Shown in pieces: positions 1-14,556 of a DNA stretch of 20,788 bases (its first letter is position 1; every line of letters starts with the position of its first letter). The stretch is from NCBI GenBank assembly GCA_030141605.1, contig JAQGDQ010000890.1, forward strand, positions 62,501-83,288, written 5' to 3'. Under the pieces are notes generated by a model, which did no database searches, was not told where the DNA came from, and worked only from the letters and a program-made list of their open reading frames with translations. The translations under genes were made by a program, and so were the position numbers. The DNA comes from Tubiluchus corallicola (lineage: Eukaryota > Priapulida > Priapulimorpha > Priapulimorphida > Tubiluchidae).

Positions 1-303
1 TTGCTGTTGCTGTTGCTGCTGTTGTCGTTGTCGCTGTTACTGTTGCTGTTTTTGTTGTTGTTGCTGCTGCTGCCGCGCTTGTTGCTGTTGCTGTTGTTTT
101 TGCTGCTGCTGCGCTTGTTGCTGTTGCTGTTGTTTTTGTTGTTGTTGCTGCCGCTGTTCTTGTTGCTGCTGTTTTTGTTGCTGTTGTTGCTGTTGCTGTT
201 GTTGCTGCCGCTGTTCTTGTTGCTGTTGCTGCTGATGCTGTTGTTGCCGTTGCTGTGTTGTTGCTGCTGCTGCTAGCGTTGTTCTTCTTGATGATGATGA
301 TGT
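1..303. repeat. CTG/TTG trinucleotide tract, cut by window start
   Basis: The stretch is an imperfect trinucleotide repeat of TTG and CTG with scattered TTT, CCG, TCG and CGC triplets. It ends in a short TTC/GAT run near 281-303. Triplet phase is kept throughout, so + frame 1 is open and reads almost only leucine. The reverse complement is CAG/CAA rich, but its glutamine frame is broken by a TAA opposite the TTA near 37-39. Longer sub-blocks recur, for example CGCTTGTTGCTGTTGCTG near 76 and 113 and CCGCTGTTCTTGTTGCTG near 151 and 209, which suggests block duplication as well as slippage. I see no splice or start context that makes it coding, although a low-complexity exon continuing from the left cannot be excluded. 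Confidence 0.9.
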
Positions 304-1350
<1,047 letters not shown>

Positions 1351-2359
1351 AAAGAGATGGAACGTTTAAAACCAGTTCTCGGAAATGCACTAGCTAAAGA
1401 AACATCATTATAAAAAAATGTTAAGATAATCATTAGAGGACTTGTATAACTTAAGACAGCGTAATTTAAACAGAATACAGGAGAGCATTGAAATCAGTTT
1501 GAGGGAAGTTGTTCAGAAGCTAGCATTAGCTGAGGAAGTTTGTCCAAATGATAAACGTTGGGTCTACTTAGCAAGACATTTTAGCTCAGACATCTTTAAC
1601 TTGTTTATGTGTCCTTCAGCAAGCTTAGCTTGAAAGTGATGTATAAACATGTCAAAGCCAAATCAACTGTAAAGCAATTTAACCTTCTACATCGGAAGTT
1701 TCTAAAGTTGCTCGTTATTTTTGAATTTTAATTAAAAATTAATAGCAGTTATAATTTATATAATAGGAACCTATGACAGTTTGGTGACTGAATGTCTGAT
1801 TCATAAGAATTTTAATGGCTTCATAAATCTACTGTAGCAATTTTAATTTACTAATATATATATATATATAAGCCACGGAGCTTTAAATGTTGACTCAAAG
1901 TTCTCAGTTACTGAATTCACAAGATGGACGTCGTCAGTCCATTGGTTGCAAAGAAAATTGCAAATCAAATTACTCAATGAAATCAGTGAGGGATTTATGA
2001 AACACTTTGGATAATTTTAATCATATGCCAATTTCGAACAATTTTCGTAGCTGTTTATATTTTAACTTTTACTTTACGTTACAAAAACATCTTACAATTT
2101 CAAACAACGAGATTTTAAATTCATCTTGAGAAAATTTTCAAAGCGTCATGTTTTTATGGAGAAATGATAATTACCTTAGATCTATGTACGTCGCCATTAT
2201 CTGTTTCCCCGACGCCCAAAACTTTTCTTGTTTTCAATCGACTCTGTAAGTCTCCTGAACTGTGTTTTCTGAAATAAAAGCAATAAGAATGAAACAAAAT
2301 TTCTAGTACGAAATACAGCAAAGCCGCGTTACTGCAGTAATGCAAGTTCACTTTGTATT
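1351..2359. other. unique non-coding sequence with a short (TA)n run
   Basis: No gene or mobile element is recognised. A short (TA)n run of about 16 bases lies at 1854-1870. The short open frames at 1442-1633 (+) and 2154-2351 (-) have no known domain, no codon bias and no splice context. Confidence 0.6.
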
Positions 2360-3032
2360 CCCGACTCTTGCTTACCCATTCCCAGACAGTCTTGACTCCT
2401 GCTTACCCATTCCCAGACAGTCCCGACTCTTGCTTACCCATTCCCAGACAGTCCCGACTCTTGCTTACCCATTCCCAGACAGTCCCGACTCTTGCTTACC
2501 CGTTCCCAGACACTCCCGACTCTTGCTTACCCATTCTCAGACAGTGCCGATTCCTGCTTACCCATTCCCAGACAGTCCCGACTCTTGCTTACCCATTCCC
2601 TGAAAGTCCCGACTCTTGCTTACCCATTCCCAGACTGTCCCGACTCTTGTTTACCCATTCCCAGACAGTACCGATTCCTGTTTACCCATTCCCAGGCAGT
2701 CCCGACTCTTGCTTACCCATTCCCAGACAATCCCGACTCCTGCTTACCCATTCCCAGACAGTCCCGACTCTTGCTTACCCATTCCCAGACAGTCTTGACT
2801 CCTGCTTACCCATTCCCAGACAGTCCCGACTCTTGCTTACCCATTCCCAGACAATCCCGACTCCTGCTTACCCATTCCCAGACAGTCCCGACTCCTACTT
2901 ACCCATTCCCAGACAGTCCCGACTCCTGCTTACCCATTCCCAGACAGTCCCGACTCCTACTTACCCATTCCCAGACAGTCCCGACTCCTGCTTACCCATT
3001 CCCAGACAGCCCCCACTCCTGCTTACGCATTC
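2360..3032. repeat. 31-bp minisatellite, 21 full copies plus a partial
   Basis: Units start every 31 bases from 2360 (2391, 2422, 2453 and on to 3011) with no indel in 21 full copies. A 22-base partial copy follows. The unit core is CTTACCCATTCCCAGACAGT, preceded by a variable CCCGACTCTTG, CTTGACTCCTG or CCGATTCCTG block. Because 31 is not a multiple of 3 and no phase of the + unit holds a stop codon, all three + frames stay open, for example 2353-3054. They read as a 31-residue Pro/Ser/Leu-rich repeat. The minus strand is closed by TAA in GGGTAAGC once per three units. I treat it as non-coding: there is no start context, signal sequence or known domain. Confidence 0.95.
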
Positions 3033-3951
3033 CTTTTTTACCAAGATCTACTAAAATAGTTAACATAAGTTAGCCCACATTTCGCATATAACCGTTTTGT
3101 AACATGTCTTTTCACTCGCTCGATTTTATCAATCATAGTAACATTATATAGATCCATACAGGGGTGCAATATACCAACAAAGGTCTAACGAATGACTTAT
3201 ATGAAGTTAAAAGATCGTCAACGTTTTTCATAACAAAGCAGCGAAAAATTATATTTGCTACTTTAAAATGTAGAGAGTTAATGAATCTTTTTAACATCAG
3301 TATGTTAACGGCACTGTAGTCTTAGTTTTGTATCTAACGCATGTGTCTTTACAGCGTTTATGCACTAAGAAGTGTCATTATACAAGCGTATTTTTTACTT
3401 TTCCGATATTAGTGTTTATATAAAGCTTTTTATATATAATGAACAGTTGCTGAACATTTTCGTTTTCTCTGAGATTATAAATTTTGAGGTTTGTTTTTTC
3501 AAGCTTCCATGCGTTTTGTTAAAAGTGTAATCGGTTAGATTTGAGCAACCCATGTATAATCGGTTAGATCTGAGCAACCCATGTACAACCAACATTCTTT
3601 AGAATTTAAAATATCTACTACACAGTCACACTCTGTGATGACAACGAACCACGCCATTTTGCGACCTAATCGGTAGTAACAATATTGTTTCTTCGATAAC
3701 TACAGGATAAGTATTTGCTATCCCAATCACCGCTCACATGCTGTTCTTGTTCCATTCAAATGCTCGTTTTACTAAATCCATTTATGGCGAACTTAAGAAA
3801 CTCTAATAAAAGGATCGATGACAAAGCGTTCGCTCTAAAAATGTTTGGTTTTCTCAGGCATGTAGCTTGGCATTAGTAGTTTGCCTAGGGAAAGTTCACT
3901 AAACAGCTGCATTGAAAGATGTCTACTCTGTGCAGCAGCAATGGCTCTTAT
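3033..3951. other. unique non-coding sequence
   Basis: AT-rich sequence with no gene recognised. It contains the small 29-bp duplication listed separately and an ATATA-rich patch near 3418-3440. Confidence 0.6.
3528..3585. repeat. 29-bp tandem duplication
   Basis: Two adjacent 29-base copies (3528-3556 and 3557-3585) begin TAATCGGTTAGAT and end GAGCAACCCATGTA. They differ at one position (T at 3541, C at 3570), so the duplication looks recent. Confidence 0.95.
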
Positions 3952-4232
3952 CACCAGCACCATTATCATCGTCACCATGATTATTGTCACCACCACCACC
4001 TCCAACACCACCGCAACCATCATTACCATTACCACCACCACCATCATCACCACCACCACCTCCACTACCACCACCATCACTGTCACCACCACATACACCA
4101 TCACCACCACCACTGTCACCAATACCACCACCAACACCAACCACCACTACCACCGCCACTGTCACCATCAAAATTACCACCACCAACACCACCACCGCCA
4201 CCACCATCATCACTACCACCATCACCATCATA
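3952..4232. repeat. CAC/CAT/CCA trinucleotide tract
   Basis: Imperfect trinucleotide repeat of CAC, CAT, ACC and TCA units over about 280 bases. Open frames on both strands here are composition artefacts: poly-His, poly-Thr/Ile and poly-Pro on +, and poly-Val/Gly on -. It is followed at once by ordinary AT-rich sequence. Confidence 0.93.
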
Positions 4233-6331
<2,099 letters not shown>

Positions 6332-7183
6332 CACTTGAGCGAATCTCGTCGCGATGCAAGGCACTCTTATACATCGCTCAGCCAGTGGTGTTGAGACCTG
6401 CTTCAGGCATCGCATCTCTATTATGCAAAGAATGAATTTGGTTGCCCACTACAGCACCTGGATGCAGCTCAGTCTTTGTTACGTTTAGCTGTAGGTAATG
6501 TAGATTTGCGTCTGCTCACTGTCGGTTAACACCTCAAATGCCCTCAAAAGAAGAGCTTCAAGGTGATGGACGTGATTAAACTCTCAATGGATTGACGAAG
6601 ATTTAGTGTTTACTTAGCAGGCTGTTGATATTCTGTAATTCATAATGGTTGGATTTAACGGATCACTAGCAGGCAGTGTTACTGTAGATTTGGGGGACTT
6701 GCAGCTTTTTATTGTTAACTAAATGTTATCTGTTCATTTGCTAATATTAGAACTAAATGTTTTCTGGACTAAGACACTGCAGCACGCTCATCTTCTTCTA
6801 TGTCTTGAGTTCCCTGACTCATATTCCATAGCTTCGCAGCAGATGCCTTTGGGGATGAGCAACTCTACCCCACAAAGACTTATCATTGAAAAAGCCATGG
6901 AAACCTGTGTCATTAACTGACATTGAGGAATTAACGATGTAGTTACAAACGCGTCGTAATGCATTTTAACCGCACTTTAATTACGTTCACAGAATAGTAT
7001 CCATATTTTACAAGCGGCAACGTGATAGTAAAAACGAATGAAGCCAGTTTCCAGTCAGAACAAATTAAACACGATTCTGTTTAAAATCATTTACAGCATC
7101 TTGACAGGCAAATTATTATCCTGCTTACAGAATGAGTCTAGTGTAGTGAAACACTGTAGGTATTTGATTTTATGAGAAAGAGG
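6332..7183. other. unique non-coding sequence
   Basis: No gene, RNA or element recognised. The 65-codon open frame at 6723-6920 has no known motif and no supporting context. Confidence 0.55.
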
Positions 7184-7220
7184 AAAAGAGAGAGGGCGGA
7201 GACAGCGAGCAACAAAAAGT

Positions 7221-7309
<89 letters not shown>

Positions 7310-7363
7310 AGAGAGAGAAAGGGAGAGGGGGAGTTAGAGGGGTAAAGATAGAGAGAGAAGAAA

Positions 7364-7415
<52 letters not shown>

Positions 7416-7420
7416 GAAGA

Positions 7421-7451
<31 letters not shown>

Positions 7452-7511
7452 AAGGAGGAGAGAGAGAAAGAGAGAGGGGGAGTTAGAGTTGTAAAGATAG
7501 AGAGAGAGAAG

Positions 7512-7552
<41 letters not shown>

Positions 7553-7600
7553 AAAGAGAGAAAGAGAGAGGGAGAAAGAGAGAGAGGGAGAAAGACGAAA
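7184..7600. repeat. (GA)n polypurine tract 3 with an internal duplication
   Basis: About 400 bases of (GA)n with GAAA, GGGGG and rare C interruptions. A block starting GAGAGGGGGAGTTAGAG and continuing GTAAAGATAGAGAG occurs at about 7323 and again at about 7472. This gives an internal period of roughly 149 bases and shows that the tract grew partly by duplicating a longer block. Open frames on either strand are artefacts. Confidence 0.95.
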
Positions 7601-8954
7601 GAACAATGAGGGGCAGGGAAAAGGAGATAGGAGAGATGGAAAAAAGGAAAGAGAAAGTGATCGATGATAACGACAGTCGATTAACCTGTCGTTACAGTTT
7701 AATACAAATTAGGAGAATGAAAAGTCTAGGATTGGATCTTCTTCACGTCCACCATGAGAAAAGCGATGACAAACGTGTAAATTTTAGTAAAAGCTTCTGG
7801 TGTTAACACTGACGTTTTCGCCACAATTTCTACAGCATTTCAAGAAGTGAAACTTTTTCATTGACGATTACGTCTTTTTTGCGTGTAATAGGCCCACATT
7901 CTGCGATTCAAAACTGTCACTCTCAGACCAAATGCACCATAAATGATTAACAATAATATGACAAGAAATGATCATACAGTAGTCATCGGGGCTTTCAACA
8001 TGCCTTTTTACAAGTTGTAACCACCTTTTTGCATCACCAGCGTTTTAACAAAACTGTATGCTTTGAGTTATTTATGCACTACACTTAACATCTGTTATTT
8101 CAAAAATCCCTCGTAATCTTTTTTCTGATCACGGAAATCTTTAAAAGGGCGAAACTTAAAAAATTCAGACAATCCCGTTACGGTTATGCGTCGTGCCATT
8201 CCATTTGCAGAGCCTAGACGCTCAAAGAATCTCCATAACAAATGAAAGAGGTTAAAGCATTTAGTGTGTCAACTGAAAAGAGCCACATTTTAAGAAATCT
8301 CTGCTTGCAAAATAAACTAATTGACTGACACTCTCCGACAAAGAATGAAATAATGGCTGTCAAAGCTTTCTAAATCCCTCTGACTGCTAGAGGATTTCGC
8401 ATCAATATCTGTCTGTGGAGTTTTCCAACGTGAGAAGTAATGATGCTTCTTCCCCGATGATTAATTAAACAGATACGAGTCTTATCTGACACAACAGGAC
8501 TGAGGTCGATGAAAAAGTGGCAGAGATGAAGAGGTAAAATTGAAACGAAGCGTTTGCTGTATGATGGCTTCGTATCGACTCAATGATTTGCGTCAGCAAA
8601 AGAAAATGAGCAAAATGTAGCTCGAAAGCGAACGTTAAACAAGGCCAAGAGTAGCGGAAAATACATTTCTTTATTCTATAACAAAACCGTTAATTAAAGT
8701 AATCTTGCACAGAAGAAACTGCGTCCAAAATGCACTCTTAATATTTTATTAATTTGTGATCAGGAAAGCAGCAGACAACTTATCATCATTTGTTTACATG
8801 ATGAGCACCATTAAGCACCCATATAAGTGTCCATTACCTGTGGATAGTTTGAAAAACCCAGATGTTGAATTTGCTATAAAACCACGCAGATAAACCTTTT
8901 CTTCATTGAAATTGAAAAACAGATTAAGATGCATTCGGATGTTCTAGAACAGAA
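7601..8954. other. about 1.35 kb with no recognised gene
   Basis: Unique AT-rich sequence. The short open frame at 7606-7806 begins inside the GA-rich edge and shows no domain. The left boundary of the retrotransposon relic downstream may lie in the last few hundred bases, but I could not find upstream reverse transcriptase motifs there. Confidence 0.5.
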
Positions 8955-9470
8955 GTGAACAACTTTAAGACTGGGAGCAGCAGAAAATTAACTGACGTCA
9001 TCGTTTATAGATACAGTAACCTAGCAACTGTTGTAAATATGACAAATTACGCACACTGCATACTTATTTACAACAGTAAAATATGGTGTTTAATGATTTC
9101 TCAAGAAAAGCAGATTTACACGTTTCACAGAAGTCTTCTAAGGAAAGTTTTAAAGATATGTTGACAGTACATAATCAAAAACGAAGATTTTTACACTAGA
9201 ACGAAAGAAAATCCTTGGAGTTCAAAAGTCAAGATCTGAAGTTTAAGGTGGTTATCACACCTTCTCAGCTTACCAAGTAACACCGGTAACAATTGCTATA
9301 AAGGAAGCCTTAAAAACTTGCAAAGATCCACCTGGCAAACCTAAAACAACTTGGATAGCTAAGATAAATAAAGATGTTCAGCAACTTCAACCAAATCTAG
9401 CTTTAGGAGTAGCAGAACTTACGCTGTTAGCTGCAGATAGAAGTGGGTGTAACGTTCTAATAAATGTGAA
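8955..9470 (+). pseudogene. LINE ORF2 C-terminal fragment, copy 1
   Basis: The region downstream of the reverse transcriptase domain can be followed in frame 3. It reads ILIYNSKIW near 9060-9090, then FHRSLLRKVLKI near 9120-9160, a TGA at 9162, then IIKNEDFYTRTKENPW and, after another in-frame stop near 9236, LRWLSHLLSLPSNT. Near 9280-9290 a frameshift moves the match into frame 1, which is open from 9247 to 9558. That frame gives TPVTIAIKEALK, then PPGKPKTTWIAKINKD and LLAADRS. Known LINE C-termini follow the same order: YNS..W, then FHR..LR, NEELY, RWLGHL.R, GRPKTTW and LAxDR..W. The last Trp-containing block is missing or altered after 9450. The fragment lacks the reverse transcriptase itself. 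Its left boundary is uncertain. Confidence 0.8.
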
Positions 9471-9538
9471 TGTCTCAATGTCTACAATAGATGGAGTGTG
9501 TTTGACTCCCACTGCGTCTGAAACTAGGCAATACTTCA

Positions 9539-10519
<981 letters not shown>

Positions 10520-11371
10520 GCAGTAGTGAAACTACAATTAAATACATTATTTTTGAGAAATTCCCAGAATCAATGCAGATAGCTTATTTTGTGTGTCAGA
10601 CAAATCAGCTCGGTTTCGAGTGACAGCACTCAATTCGCCTAAGTAAATATTATAATTGAAATGAAAGCCAAAAAAGTCAAATAAATCAGCTTAAGAGCAT
10701 AAAAATTCAATTTTTCTGTAAAAAAACCACCATGGAAAACGCATTTTAGATATTTGCTCCATAAAGTCCACGCATAATACATTAAGTAATGAAATGTTTC
10801 ATAACTCTATTTTCATGTAGGTGTCTTTGTAGACCTTTACAAAAACTAGAGACATTTACACGACATCAGCCTTGTTAAGAGGATTTAAGGTGAAACTGAG
10901 ACAGCCATTAAGCCGTGATATATATTTCCAGGTTTTCTTACAGAAACTTTGTGAGATAAATCCATTTTGAGGATTACTTCATGAAAACACCGTAAAGAAT
11001 CTCAGAGCTGTTATCAATTAGAATCAGTAAGAAAAACAACTATATCAACGAACATCCACCTCTAAATCTTATTCCCATTTCCAAATCTCCAAGATTTTCC
11101 TCCTTTTGAGATATTTATAGTTTGAAAATCCTATCGTAAATTATTCAGCATTGATTTAGCGTGACGTCAGCCTGCTGCCTGCAGAATATTGAGAACTTAG
11201 TCGCTGATGCCTTGCATAATTAACTTGTTAACAATTTGGATTTTGGTAAATTTAATAAAAATTCAGTGAATATGATTTCAAAAGTTTGTAGCAGCAGAAA
11301 CACAGTTAACCGTTAACTGTACAGATTACTGTTGCGTAAGGTGTTTGATTATATTTCACCTTCGCAACACC
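10520..11371. other. unique non-coding sequence
   Basis: No gene recognised. A perfect CRE-type octamer TGACGTCA is present at 11162-11169, but its context gives no reason to call a promoter. Confidence 0.55.
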
Positions 11372-11835
11372 TTAACCCTTTCAGTCCCAAATTATTTTTT
11401 TAATAAGGAAAATTTTTTTGGCTTGGTACTTTTGTTCAAAATGTCCATCTTGTTTACACATAATAATTATTTTTTTCTATCTGTGCCCGTGGAATATAGC
11501 CTGTATCACACGGGATACATTGGGATTCAATGGAAGCATAAAATGTGATTCATTTTGCAACTGCTGATAATTTTTTAAAGTATTTAAGACATTTAGTATG
11601 CATGCTATGCTGATCTGTACGAAGTCGTCTCTAAAGTACTGTACCTTGCGCAGTTTTTTTTATGCTATGTAGATTTTCTAGTTTGCCATTTTATCACCAT
11701 TTTTAGTCTATTGTTATTGCCTTAAATCAAAATAACTATTAACAGATCAAATAACTGTCAGTTTTAACATTTTATTAATTTAAAGGCAGAAAATATTCTC
11801 GTATCCTACGGGATACAACGGCATGAAAGGGTTAA
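11372..11835. mobile_element. piggyBac-type MITE, 456 bp, flanked by TTAA
   Basis: The element runs 11376-11831 between TTAA at 11372-11375 and TTAA at 11832-11835. The left end reads CCCTTTCAGTCCC and the right end, reverse complemented, reads CCCTTTCATGCC. TTAA target duplication and CCCTTT-type termini are known hallmarks of piggyBac superfamily elements. A near-palindrome of the form GTATC..ACGGGATAC occurs twice inside, at 11503-11518 and at 11801-11816, the second close to the right end. It encodes no transposase: the only open frame crossing it (11345-11548) starts outside and has no DDD motif. It would need a transposase supplied in trans. Confidence 0.8.
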
Positions 11836-12344
11836 TGAAAGCGACAAAATAGCGCTTGTTTCTGTGATACTTGAGGACCAGAAAACAGTCACGTTCATTA
11901 CCTTTTAGAAAAGCTAAGTTGCCTTTTAGAAAAAGCCATGAAACAAAAGACACGCTCACAGCAACATTAGTACCTTTCGTTCTTGTAGTGATGCCTTGTG
12001 CAAGGGCATCGTAATTGCCTCAAAGGAGTTCTACTGCAGCAGTTAATGAGCAATTTTTTCCACAATTAATTTTCGCCTTGCTCGGGTAATAACAGTTTGC
12101 GTGCTGACAGCTCACTGAATCTTAGGCTAGGTGGGCACGAACTGAATTCTCATTAGCGCAGAAGCCAGTTGTTCAAGTGAGCATCAGAATAGAAGACAAT
12201 TTGCTGCACTAACTAAACCTGCAGTGACTTTTTGAACCAGAGAAACCAAGAGTAAGTTGTGGTGCAAACAAGCAAACACAATTAAGAAAACTTTCCCAGT
12301 GGTGAAATTAACTCAAAGAAAATATACTTAGAAAGCTGGGGGCT
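11836..12344. other. unique non-coding sequence with one small hairpin
   Basis: No gene recognised. Bases 11990-12010 form an imperfect hairpin (GATGCCTTG against CAAGGGCATC, one extra G). Its loop is two bases, and it has no poly-T or other terminator context. Confidence 0.5.
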
Positions 12345-12945
12345 GAGATGAATGGAAAAGGAAAGTGGGGAAAAGCAGACTCACACAAAATGAAACCCGA
12401 GAAACTAAAAAATGCGGAGTCTAAAACTCGACAAAAAATCTAAAAATGACTGGGACTGAAACTAAGTCAAAAGAAAAGAAACTTCGAAAACTTAGGACCG
12501 AAACTAGATTATCAGAAAGGAAGTTAAAAAAATTGGGATTTGAAACTAGACTAACAGAAAAGAAGTTCAAAAAACTTGGGATTGAAACTAGATTAACAGA
12601 AAAGAAGTTCAAAAAACCCGAGATTGAAACTAGACTAACAGAAAAGAAGTTCAAAAAACTTGGGATTGAAACTAGATTAACAGAAAAGAAGTTAAAAAAA
12701 CTTGAGATTGAAACTAGACTAACAGAAAGGAAGCTCAGAAAACTTCTTGGATAAATTTGCACGTACTAGAAATCTCCTAAACTAGAAAGACTGAAACTGA
12801 AAGAGTTTGGGCTTGAAATTACCCGAATAGGCAATTATAAAAGTTTAAGACTGAAACTACACATGTGGATTAAAAGGAAATTTAAATGTGTTAGATCTAA
12901 AACTGGAACATTTGCGGGAAAAGATAGAGGCTGAAACTGTATGAA
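12345..12945. repeat. 42-bp minisatellite, seven in-phase copies with decayed flanks
   Basis: Seven units of exactly 42 bases start at 12458, 12500, 12542, 12584, 12626, 12668 and 12710. Key words in the unit are GAAACTAGA, AACAGAAAAGAAG and AAAAACTTGGGATT. Degenerate pieces with the same GACTGAAACT and AAAACT words extend left to about 12345 and right to about 12945. Since 42 is a multiple of 3, the + frame 12446-12754 (102 codons) reads a 14-residue basic repeat, ETRLTEKKFKKLGI, with variants. The minus frame is also open, reading a hydrophobic Phe/Ser/Leu repeat. Differences between units include both silent (TTA/CTA) and replacing changes (F/L, G/E, L/P). Loss of phase outside the core argues for a non-coding minisatellite, though a short lysine-rich helical peptide cannot be excluded. 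Confidence 0.88.
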
Positions 12946-14436
12946 AATGTAAAATGACAAGGTGACATTATTGCATCTGGGGAATAGAAATCTAAAGAAG
13001 ATTTGGCTATATCCCTCTTGTATACCAGGAATAATCTAGCACTTAATGGTGTCTAGCGAGACTAGTTCATAATTCCATAATCCTATGTTCACAGCAGCTC
13101 CGGAAAGCCACAGAGCAATTTGTTGTACGGAGGAGCGACGCAGTATCTAAACTAGTGTAGCGAATCCCAGTCAAGAAAGAGGCGGGCAAACTTGCCCGTT
13201 TTACAATACATGGCGTACCGTACATTTCCCTGTTTTAGTCTAAGTTCTAGTCTCGTACTGCGATTAACCACTGTGACGTAACCGTGGTTATTCTTAAATT
13301 ATCTGCATTTAAATCAGAAAGAGATGTGAAATTCAAATTTGGATACAAAAGAAAGCACTGTTAAAGAAAACGTTTGCCACTCGTATCGGCACGTTTGCTC
13401 AGTGATGCTTCATTTTCATTCACAGATCTGGAAAAGACAGTTTTCGTGCGCGATGTTCCCTCTGCCAAAATTGATTGAAATTATTTCAATATCGTTTTAA
13501 TACGCTGGATCGATTGCACTGGGCAAGGGTATCTAAAAAAGGTCAGTCATTCACTTAATGGCAAAATTGACTTAGAGAAAACACGTTTAAAAAGCTTGGG
13601 ACTGAGGAATGAAGCAATGAAAAAAGTAGACATCTGATTAATTTTGTTAAAAAGGTCGACCCCCGGGGGGGGGGGCAGACAAAATCGATCAAATGACTAA
13701 AATGGTTTATTGACATGAATGTCTGTATTATTAATGTAGTTCGACTAAACTGTACAAAATATACAAAACAATCATTATATACAAGAAATAATATGCTACC
13801 TATTGCATACAATATCATTATAGACAAAACACTTTTGTTTCTGTTTTATGCCTTTTTATAGCAATTTTTAACGGCTGGGAGAGCTATTTGTTTATGCGCA
13901 ATTCAGAAAATACAACCCCTTTTCCCCCTCTCCTCTCCTCCCTTCTCATGTGAGAAGGCAATACTTTACTCTGTTTAACGTTTGGATATTAAAATGTAAG
14001 AGAAGTCAACAGGAAAGGTCGTCACTCCCCATGTAGAAACAGCATGCAACGTGAACCGCTTAATTAAGAAATAAGATTCTCTACTGATGACTGTGACAAA
14101 AAGACTGACTTTGTCGAGCGGAAGAAAGGACTTTGACAGAGGCGATTTACAGCAGAAATTATTAATGAGTTTGCTGTTTACATAATCGAACGCACAGACA
14201 GACAAACAACATTAATGCCTTGGATAAGGAACGTTTGTGTTTTGCAAAGGTGACCGAAACGTGCATTCATCAAGTCTTACAGCAAAACCACTTCGCTTGC
14301 AGCATGAATTCGCAACTGTCTCTTTAATCATTATATCGGCAATATCATCTTTATTACTTGGTATGTATTACAATGATTAAAACTTGTTATTGCACCTGGA
14401 TGTTCAGAAAAAGCAAAGTTGGAAGAACAACATCGA
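12946..14436. other. non-coding stretch with small inverted repeats and a G homopolymer
   Basis: No gene recognised. It contains a perfect 7-bp hairpin with a 2-base loop at 13183-13198 (CGGGCAA AC TTGCCCG). It also has a TAACCAC/GTGGTTA inverted repeat around 13265-13290, a single decayed 42-bp-type unit near 13572-13607 and a C5G11 run at 13660-13675. The small minus-strand open frames at 13555-13827 and 13975-14205 have no known domain. Confidence 0.55.
13660..13675. repeat. C5G11 homopolymer run
   Basis: Five C followed by eleven G, preceded by GGT CGA so that SalI- and SmaI-like hexamers overlap. It stands out in otherwise AT-rich sequence. Confidence 0.9.
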
Positions 14437-14556
14437 CTGATCAAGCAAATGTACAGCTGTAAATGTTGATGAAGATGCAACCCGGCTATCCATAAACTGA
14501 TCAAGCAAATGTACAGCTGTGAATGTTGATGAAGATGTAACCCGGCTATCCATAAA
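14437..14556. repeat. 60-bp tandem duplication
   Basis: Two adjacent 60-base copies (14437-14496 and 14497-14556) begin CTGATCAAGCAAATGTACAG and end GGCTATCCATAAA. They differ at two sites: A14461 versus G14521, and C14478 versus T14538. The open frame 14519-14740 starts inside the second copy and has no recognisable domain. Confidence 0.95.

Noticed and set aside
1-276. Open frame reading as a polyleucine protein
   Set aside because: It is a direct translation of the TTG/CTG microsatellite with no start context, domain or splice evidence.
8993-9000. Perfect CRE-type octamer TGACGTCA, with a second at 11162-11169, as promoter elements
   Set aside because: Short palindromes occur by chance, the first lies in a dead LINE fragment, and no transcription start or gene is near either.
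11990-12010. Hairpin as a transcription terminator
   Set aside because: The stem has a bulge, the loop is two bases, no T-run follows and there is no bacterial-type gene in the window.
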